Notes under the pieces: model-generated | What the model was told of the DNA's origin: nothing | Database searches by the model: none | Seen by the model: the letters and a program-made list of their open reading frames with translations, nothing else | Translations under genes and position numbers: made by a program | Source of the DNA: Leptolyngbya boryana PCC 6306 | GTDB taxonomy: Bacteria; Cyanobacteriota; Cyanobacteriia; Leptolyngbyales; Leptolyngbyaceae | Direction of reading: 5' to 3' | Length of the DNA: 64,000 nucleotides | NCBI RefSeq assembly: GCF_000353285.1 | Contig: NZ_KB731324.1 | Span: 3,800,577-3,864,576, forward strand | Shown here: piece after piece, positions 57,610 to 64,000 of the stretch | How positions within the stretch are numbered: position 1 is the stretch's first letter | Layout of the letters: each line of letters opens with the position of its first letter

Positions 57610-60600
57610 TTACTGAGTTGGGATTGCCACCATTGCCGATGCAGACCGCCCAAATTCTTCTGGTGCATACTGCAAATGGGCTTCTGCTCCTGGATAAACA
57701 AAGGTTCCAGGGGTTATTGAGCGGACTAAGTAATGCAGTGTGTAAACTCCCGCTTCAAGATGGTTTCCATAAGCCATGATGCGATCTCGGTAGATCGTTT
57801 GGTAGTCAATCTCCCAACTATCTGCTTTTGCCTGAAAATAAGGAGTTGAGGTTTGAAAACTCGTATCAATCGCTTCCAAGCCTGCGGGAAGTGGATCTGT
57901 AATCACTAGATGATCAATGGGATGATCCGTAATGACTTCTAATTCAATATCTAACACTTGTCCAGGTTTTATCTGCCAAGGCTTTTCGATCGTTTGCAAT
58001 CCCATTTGCATTAAGGTTTCTGTCTTATTTGCAGGATGAATTGATCTTGTGATTCGCAATCCATTGAATCGTCCAGGGGGATTTCCTTCTAGTCGATAAC
58101 GATATGCTGTTAGATAGTGGAGCGTTCCTTGACCAGATTTTTGAATTTGTAAGTTATGCTGCCCTCGTGGTAGGTCTGACATTGCGATCGTTGTATTCGC
58201 ACTCGGTTGTTTGTATCCTGCAAACTTTTGAGAGAGTAGAGGTTTTCCGTCGAGTTGCGCGATCGCGCTAAAGTTGGGAGGTTTGGGTAAGCGTTGGCTA
58301 TATTCTGCTAAAGCGGTGAGCGCTTGAGCATTGTAGTAACTACATCCCCAAGTGCCATTTTCTCTCAGAGCCAGTAAGGCAGAGAGTAATTTATCTAGGG
58401 TTTCTGCTGAACTCTTGCGATCGATCATCAGCCGCAAGGCTTCTGCTTGGGCTGTTACTGGAGAACTAAACCATTGCCACTTCTGAGGAAGATTTACGGT
58501 TGCAGTTCGTCCTGTCTCATAGATGGTTTTCTGAATTTGTTTGACCAGCATATCTGCTTCTTTTTGCCAGTCTGGGAAGCGAGAGAGGTAACGAGTTAAC
58601 TGAATGCGATCGAGATCGTCAAACTGCTTCCGACGTTCATATAAATCAGCTAAGAAATCATTGCGTTGATCTCCAAGTTCGGCAAGTGCAATCAGCGATC
58701 GTAGTCTGATTTGGTCTTTGCAACGTTGTTCTGTGCAAAACTCATATTGCCCTGGATCTGCGAGGATCTTTTGCAAATAGGTTTTTAGTTTGCTGACTAA
58801 TGTTGTATTCACCGGAAGCTTAGCAGTTGCGGCTTTTGAGAGCGCTTGTGCCACATAGGGTGAAACAAACGGATCAGATTGTTCTGCGCCAGGAAAGAAG
58901 GCGAATCCACCATCAGGACGTTGGAGCGCTTGTAAGTGTTCTAGGGCTTGGGCTGCTTGTTCCGGCGGATTGAACTCATTAAATGTTTGTCCGTAAGTTC
59001 GGGAGAGAATTTGGAGATTGGCTGCGATCGCTAACTGACTAGCAGCTGATTCTAAAAATGGGAGTTGCTCTTGATCAAAAACTTGACGTGCAGGCGCTTT
59101 AAGTTCAGGAATCAACGTACTAGCAAGCGAAATTTCTAATCCGCCTGTGCTATTGACCACATTGCGATCGATCTGGATTGGTATTTGTACTTGCCGTTCT
59201 GTTGTTCCAGTTTCTACGACTTGCTCAGTAATTTCTAGTGGTTTTACTTCTAGCGGAACTTCAAATGCATCTGATGTATTGTTCAACTGAGTTAGGAATT
59301 GGACTTTTCCTGTGCCAGTATTGTTTGCAGTCATGGGAAAGCGATAAGCTTTTGTTCCAGATTCGATTGGAGTTTGTAAATTCGCAGATCGATCTCCCGT
59401 TAATTGCAGTGATCCGCTCACTGCTCCGTTAATTGTTAACGTACCTGATTGTCCAGTGTTGTTTGTGATAGCCACTCCTGCGTCTAATCGATCGCCCACG
59501 CGCGCGAATTGGGGCAGCACAGGATTCGCAATTAGGGGTTTCGTTGTGATAAAGGTTGCATCATGATTGCCATAGTGCATTTTTTGATCGATCGCGACTG
59601 CCATCACTCGCCATGTGGTTAAGTCATCGGGGAGTTTGACTTTCACGATCGCTTTGCCATTCGCATCGGTTAAGACTGAGCCATTATAGTAAGCTAACGG
59701 TTTGAAGTTTTTGCGGATGTGTGTGTCACCTACTCCACTGGAAAGTCCACCTCCGAAGCCCCAACCTTTATCGATCGGGGAAGCTAAGGGTTCTAGAACA
59801 ACATCCGGGCGATTATCTGCAAAGCGAGTTGAGATAGCTTGTTCTGCATAGACTGTTTTAACCAAATCGGGTAGGCGATAGTTGGTGAGTTGCAACACCG
59901 CTTCATTGACAACCATCACCGTGAATTGACCTTGCACCGGATTGCTTTGAGTATTTTTCACTTCTAGCTGAATTGTTTCTTCTGCACCCGGTTGAATAGA
60001 TGCTTGTTGTGGCGTCACTTGCACTTTCAAATACTGTTCATCCAAATTGGTCGTAAACGGTGTAAATCCAATCCGCACAAGTTTATCGAGCTGACCTGGC
60101 TCAACTTGTTCAACAGGTTTGCCTTGCCGGATCAGAACTGCCTCAACCGCAGCATTGGGAATCATATCTGGCGTGACTTTGAATTGAATCTGGGGTGCGC
60201 CGCCTTGGACTTTTGTGACCGTTTTGTAGATTGTGTTGTGACGCACAACCGCAAAATATAATTCTGCTTCGGGATAGGGCGATTGAATCACGACATTTGC
60301 TGTTTCACCCGGTCGATAGGATTTCTTATCCAGTTGCAATTCGAGACGATTATTGCTGTAGCGTCCACCCCAAATGACTGGATTCTCTCCTGTGACCCAA
60401 ATTTGTGAATCCGTTGCGGTTAAATCATCTTTCGCGTTTGTAAAGTTTGCTCGAATGCGATAAGAGCCTGATTCTGGCGGTGTTAATGTAGCCGTTTGCG
60501 CTGAATTTTCTGATCGGAGTTCTGCTTGACCGACAGTTTTATACTCCACTTGATCTTTCGGCGTTTGGCTTCCCTCAATGACCTGAGTCACGCTGCTAAA

Positions 60601-63363
60601 AATCATCTGTTGGAGTTCCAGTTTCACGGATTGTCCCGCGATCGCACTTCCTTTCGGATCAGTAACAATCACTTGGATATTAAACGGCTTGCCAGCATCC
60701 GCCACAAAATTACTTTTAAGACCAATTAAGCGATCGCTTGGCAATGCTGTAAAGGTTTTAGAATTCGCAACCGCTAGATTTGAGACATCCGTCACTTGAG
60801 CATCAATGCGATAGGTCATCGGATAGGGTAAATTCGATGCAACTGTGACCGATTGTTGTCCTTTTCCTTGGGCGTCTAGCGCAGTTTTGTTCTGTAAGAC
60901 ATCGCTTTGGATCGTGGGTTCTGTTTCTGGATAAAACCATTTCCGTCCGAATGAAAATTCTTCCCAGCCTTTGGGAGAAAACTCTGCCTTCTGGCGAGTT
61001 GCATAGTATTCTACCTGCCCCCCTTCTACCGCTGGACCAAACAGATAGTTGCTTTGAGCTTGAGCGTTGATGGTTTCACCTGCCTTCGCAAACTCTTTAT
61101 CGAGCGATAGATCGACTTTGAAATTCAAGGGTTTAAATTCTGCAGCCCGAAACTCACCGGAAATCTCGGCTCCTGTTGTCCCTTTTGCTTGAATTGTATA
61201 GTTCCCTAATGCTTGATTCGAGGCGATCGGGACTTCTAGAGAAAAAGTACCAAACTCATTCGTCGTTTGTGTCCCTAATGTTGTCTTATTTCCTTGGGGA
61301 TCAATCAGATTAACGGTGTAGCGAATATTCTTATCCTGTTGAAGGACACCATTTTTCAGATAAGTTGCAATGCCTGTGAACCAAGCTTTTTCACCGGGTT
61401 GATAGAGTTGTCGATCGGAGAAAATCGTACCGCGTGATTCTGGTTGATTGCTATCCCATCCGGTATAGATGCCATAGCCATAGCTCCCACTCCACTTGAG
61501 CGCACGAGAAAATGCCCAGTCTTGTCCTTCACGCACGATGGTCAAGAGTTCGGGAGGTTCCGCAAAACTATCTTTGTTACCGGGAACGCAAGCTTGAATC
61601 GCTTGAGAGTTGAGTATGAGAGTTCCAGCGCGATCGCTTGTTCCGGTTGCACAAGGTTGAGGTTCGGGTCTAGATTTTGCGCTTAACTGCGATCGATAAA
61701 TCTCAATCTTCGCGCCATTCACCGGGGAACCATCAGATAGATGATGCACTCGAACCACTCCTGAGTCGGGAAACCACTGAGCAAAGACGCCCAGATTCGT
61801 CAGTTGTACTAATCCATAAAACGTGGGTTCACGCCATTTCTCATTGTCTTTCTCGATGTATTGGTAGGTCTGGGCTTGTACGCCATAGGCGAGCATTCCC
61901 GTCTTACTTCCAAGCTTCTCGCGGAGTGGAATCGCAATCTCAGTCGATTGATTTTTCTTTTGGACTGGAATCTTAAACGATTTCCAAGTATCAGATTTTG
62001 ACAGGAGATCTTTTCCGTTTCCTTGCGGCTCAGCAGAATCGGTGTAAACCAAGTCTGTGGGCTGTACGACTCGATAAGCAGCCTTGTATTGGGAAGTTGG
62101 GAGATTGACGGCTGATAAGTTGAGTTGCACACTCTTGGTTACAGGAAAAATATTGAGGCCAGAGGGTGCCCAAAAATCTGCTGCTACTTCTCCAGTTTTG
62201 TACTCTACCGTGACAGGTTTCTCTAGCGTTTGTCCAAACTTGTCTTTTAGACCAGCACCGATCGTAATTTGATAGGTTGTCTGGGGTGCGAGTGCCCAAG
62301 GATTCAGGCTGATGACACGCTCGTTATCATAGGCTCTGAGCCAACGTGCAGATTCTTTTGGAGATGGCTGGATAGTGACATTTTTTGCTACTGTTTCTGC
62401 CACTAAAGCATTATTGAACTTGAGTTGAGCAAATCCTTGCACAAACCGTCCAAAGGCTCCTCCTTCATTTGGTCGATCGCTATACTCAATTCCCTGGAAT
62501 GCTAAAGGCGCATAGGTCATTACCGCTCCTGTAAAAGGAGTAGTTGTCGCGAGATTGCCTTGACGGGGAAGAATTCCGGGCGCAAGTTCAAGTCGATAGC
62601 GCTTTGCTTTCTCTAAGGCTTGCTGAGGAGATAAAACATAAATCCAATCTCGCATCGCAGAATTGAATTTTTCTTGCGGATTCTCGAAGGATTGATCTGT
62701 TTCTTGTTCTTGGGATTGTTCTTTTTTCAGTTCGATTTTAAGTGGTATTCTTTGCTGGCTACTTTCAGGTATCAGGACTGCTTTAACCGATTCTGGAGCT
62801 AACTCTGTGTTTGAGGTGATTTCTAAGTTTGGGTTGAGTGTGATGGGTTCGATTGGTGTTGATGAATCGCTTGGTAATTTAGGTAAATCTGTGAGTTGAA
62901 TCGCAGGTGTGTTAAATGTCCAAGCAAAATCTTGATTGAGCTTGTGTTGCTTTAGATCTGTAAGTCCTGCTTTCAGGGTTACTCTCACTCTTGTTGCAGT
63001 TGGTAACGCTGCATCTGCTTGAAAGCCAATCATCTTCGGTGTGAGAAACCGAAACCGACCGGGAAGTGTCGGTGTGAGTTCAAAGCGATTCAAGATGTCT
63101 CTTTGATCAGAACTTTCTAAACTCTCGATCGGGATTAATGGCTCTTTGAACCGAATCCGAATCTGTGAAAGCAGATTGGTTGCACCTGTGGGGCTAATTT
63201 GCTCAATCCAATCTGGAAGTTTGGGTGTGGGTAATGCTTCTACTGTCGAAAGCGGTTGTGCTTGCGTGACCAAGTTCAATCGATTACAAGCTGTTATTCC
63301 TAAAACGAGTATCAGCCCCAACAAAAAATATTTCCAAGTCGTCAAAAGCCTGCGAACGGTCAT
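57610..63363 (-). CDS. Alpha-2-macroglobulin-like lipoprotein without thioester motif
   Basis: A 1917-residue protein. Signal peptide and lipobox GITAC with Cys26, so it is lipid-anchored in the periplasm. MG domains follow (many beta strands; MG1-like start ISPTGATNLLSQIRIRF), then a bait-like and TED-like region. Near residue 1430, where the thioester Cys-x-Glu-Gln lies in classical members, this protein has LPFLESAASQLAIAANLQ with no such motif, so it cannot trap proteases covalently. Further on are alpha-toroid helices, such as LQRPDGGFAFFPGAEQSDPF. Bacterial versions without the thioester are known (YfaS-like). The adjoining gene upstream encodes PBP1C, with which such proteins are paired. 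Confidence 0.92.
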   Translation of the reverse strand: MTVRRLLTTWKYFLLGLILVLGITACNRLNLVTQAQPLSTVEALPTPKLPDWIEQISPTGATNLLSQIRIRFKEPLIPIESLESSDQRDILNRFELTPTLPGRFRFLTPKMIGFQADAALPTATRVRVTLKAGLTDLKQHKLNQDFAWTFNTPAIQLTDLPKLPSDSSTPIEPITLNPNLEITSNTELAPESVKAVLIPESSQQRIPLKIELKKEQSQEQETDQSFENPQEKFNSAMRDWIYVLSPQQALEKAKRYRLELAPGILPRQGNLATTTPFTGAVMTYAPLAFQGIEYSDRPNEGGAFGRFVQGFAQLKFNNALVAETVAKNVTIQPSPKESARWLRAYDNERVISLNPWALAPQTTYQITIGAGLKDKFGQTLEKPVTVEYKTGEVAADFWAPSGLNIFPVTKSVQLNLSAVNLPTSQYKAAYRVVQPTDLVYTDSAEPQGNGKDLLSKSDTWKSFKIPVQKKNQSTEIAIPLREKLGSKTGMLAYGVQAQTYQYIEKDNEKWREPTFYGLVQLTNLGVFAQWFPDSGVVRVHHLSDGSPVNGAKIEIYRSQLSAKSRPEPQPCATGTSDRAGTLILNSQAIQACVPGNKDSFAEPPELLTIVREGQDWAFSRALKWSGSYGYGIYTGWDSNQPESRGTIFSDRQLYQPGEKAWFTGIATYLKNGVLQQDKNIRYTVNLIDPQGNKTTLGTQTTNEFGTFSLEVPIASNQALGNYTIQAKGTTGAEISGEFRAAEFKPLNFKVDLSLDKEFAKAGETINAQAQSNYLFGPAVEGGQVEYYATRQKAEFSPKGWEEFSFGRKWFYPETEPTIQSDVLQNKTALDAQGKGQQSVTVASNLPYPMTYRIDAQVTDVSNLAVANSKTFTALPSDRLIGLKSNFVADAGKPFNIQVIVTDPKGSAIAGQSVKLELQQMIFSSVTQVIEGSQTPKDQVEYKTVGQAELRSENSAQTATLTPPESGSYRIRANFTNAKDDLTATDSQIWVTGENPVIWGGRYSNNRLELQLDKKSYRPGETANVVIQSPYPEAELYFAVVRHNTIYKTVTKVQGGAPQIQFKVTPDMIPNAAVEAVLIRQGKPVEQVEPGQLDKLVRIGFTPFTTNLDEQYLKVQVTPQQASIQPGAEETIQLEVKNTQSNPVQGQFTVMVVNEAVLQLTNYRLPDLVKTVYAEQAISTRFADNRPDVVLEPLASPIDKGWGFGGGLSSGVGDTHIRKNFKPLAYYNGSVLTDANGKAIVKVKLPDDLTTWRVMAVAIDQKMHYGNHDATFITTKPLIANPVLPQFARVGDRLDAGVAITNNTGQSGTLTINGAVSGSLQLTGDRSANLQTPIESGTKAYRFPMTANNTGTGKVQFLTQLNNTSDAFEVPLEVKPLEITEQVVETGTTERQVQIPIQIDRNVVNSTGGLEISLASTLIPELKAPARQVFDQEQLPFLESAASQLAIAANLQILSRTYGQTFNEFNPPEQAAQALEHLQALQRPDGGFAFFPGAEQSDPFVSPYVAQALSKAATAKLPVNTTLVSKLKTYLQKILADPGQYEFCTEQRCKDQIRLRSLIALAELGDQRNDFLADLYERRKQFDDLDRIQLTRYLSRFPDWQKEADMLVKQIQKTIYETGRTATVNLPQKWQWFSSPVTAQAEALRLMIDRKSSAETLDKLLSALLALRENGTWGCSYYNAQALTALAEYSQRLPKPPNFSAIAQLDGKPLLSQKFAGYKQPSANTTIAMSDLPRGQHNLQIQKSGQGTLHYLTAYRYRLEGNPPGRFNGLRITRSIHPANKTETLMQMGLQTIEKPWQIKPGQVLDIELEVITDHPIDHLVITDPLPAGLEAIDTSFQTSTPYFQAKADSWEIDYQTIYRDRIMAYGNHLEAGVYTLHYLVRSITPGTFVYPGAEAHLQYAPEEFGRSASAMVAIPTQ

Positions 63364-63449
63364 TGTCTACCCCTCACACAAGCAGCGATTGCTATTTCTT
63401 TAGTAGCTGATCGCGATCGAGGAATTGCTGAAATTCCTATAATTCTTAA

Positions 63450-64000
63450 CTAACGGCTCGCTTCAGTGAGGGAAAATCCCCGACGAGTCGATGGTTTCTC
63501 TGCCACTCCCACTTGAAAGCGAACTTGATCTGTTGAGGCTCCACTCCGAGCTTGCAATGTCCAATCGCCCGCTCGTAGATTCCAAAAGAACGTATTAGAG
63601 GTTTGAGTAGCAATCTTCTCGCCATTGAGCCGCCACTCTACAGGCTGTTTGGGTACTTCAGCGAGTCTAAACTGCAAGTTCTGACCTGATCCCCTCTCAG
63701 GCGCGACTAGAAAATAATCGCCATTGCGCGGAGAAATGATTCTTAACGTGCCAGGAGACAGTATCGGTTCTTGTTGCATCGCGAGCCATTCATTGTATTC
63801 TGCTGGCAAATTCAGGCGATACTGCTGTTGATCGTTTGAAATGGCTTGATAAAACGTATCTGGATGTTGTTGATACGTTGTGAGATCTTCAGGATAGAAA
63901 TATTCCTGCACGATCGTGGGACAAACAGCCGTGGGACGCAATCCTGACAGCGCACAGATCGGACGTTGCACCAGATCCTTAGGCAATGGCAAAGCAGCAG
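63450..64000 (-). CDS. pbpC: Penicillin-binding protein 1C, C-terminal part (cut by window edge)
   Basis: The frame is open to base 64000 on the minus strand, so only the last 183 codons are in the window and the true start lies outside. The piece holds QRPICALSGLRPTAVCPT, then LSPGTLRIISPRNGDYFLVA and PVEWRLNGEKIATQTSNTFF, matching the C-terminal domain that follows the transpeptidase region of PBP1C. PBP1C is a bifunctional peptidoglycan glycosyltransferase/transpeptidase, in many bacteria encoded next to an alpha-2-macroglobulin. Here the macroglobulin gene follows 86 bases downstream on the same strand, so one operon is likely. A TTG at 63992 is not the real start. Confidence 0.87.
   Translation of the reverse strand, partial: AALPLPKDLVQRPICALSGLRPTAVCPTIVQEYFYPEDLTTYQQHPDTFYQAISNDQQQYRLNLPAEYNEWLAMQQEPILSPGTLRIISPRNGDYFLVAPERGSGQNLQFRLAEVPKQPVEWRLNGEKIATQTSNTFFWNLRAGDWTLQARSGASTDQVRFQVGVAEKPSTRRGFSLTEASR

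Overview
The window is chromosomal DNA of a cyanobacterium. It carries psaM (the photosystem I subunit PsaM), a PspA/Vipp1-family protein, a cyanoexosortase locus with an HpsJ-like protein, and very many copies of the HIP1 octamer GCGATCGC. HpsJ and the exosortase point to a filamentous, motile, exopolysaccharide-producing lineage (Leptolyngbya-like is my guess; genus not proven). No tRNA, rRNA, CRISPR array, prophage or transposase gene was seen.

Layout. 1-1650: a membrane-remodelling group on the minus strand (dynamin-like GTPase cut by the window edge, a small coiled-coil membrane protein overlapping it, PspA/Vipp1). 1735-11600: housekeeping and small conserved cyanobacterial genes: SPOR protein, DciA-like helicase loader, Cys-rich protein, psaM (31 codons), DUF2927 protein, sensor kinase, an orthocaspase-like protein lacking both catalytic residues, and a BolA-CGFS glutaredoxin pair. 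11816-22208: OmpR-type regulator, WG-repeat protein, Na+/H+ antiporter, nusB, ftsY, an RsbU-type phosphatase, a GntR/FCD regulator, a family-2 glycosyltransferase and RNase HI with an extra C-terminal domain. 22244-23833: a toxin-antitoxin pair whose ParE/RelE toxin is frameshifted by an exact 37-bp tandem duplication, followed by a PD-(D/E)XK-like protein. 23902-28985: SDH-type serine protease, LexA, MnmG, a membrane protein and an L,D-transpeptidase.

29294-33899: two secreted proteins of unknown function, then the exosortase unit (cyanoexosortase, its system-associated protein, HpsJ-like protein). 33905-55567: a large exopolysaccharide locus: a decayed glycosyltransferase, a free-standing acyl-carrier/thioesterase didomain protein, Wza-type and Wzc-type export proteins, a Wzy/ligase-like protein, an ABC-type (Wzm/Wzt) exporter, eight intact GT-B glycosyltransferases, two FkbM methyltransferases, a hexapeptide acetyltransferase bracketed by ~94-bp direct repeats, and a truncated methyltransferase. 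Features of both polymerase-dependent and ABC-dependent export are present. No flippase, no initiating transferase and no nucleotide-sugar synthesis genes are in the window, so these must lie elsewhere.

55772-64000: a saccharopine-dehydrogenase-like oxidoreductase, a small membrane protein, a 1917-residue alpha-2-macroglobulin-like lipoprotein without the thioester motif, and upstream of it the C-terminal part of penicillin-binding protein 1C, a known pairing in periplasmic defence.
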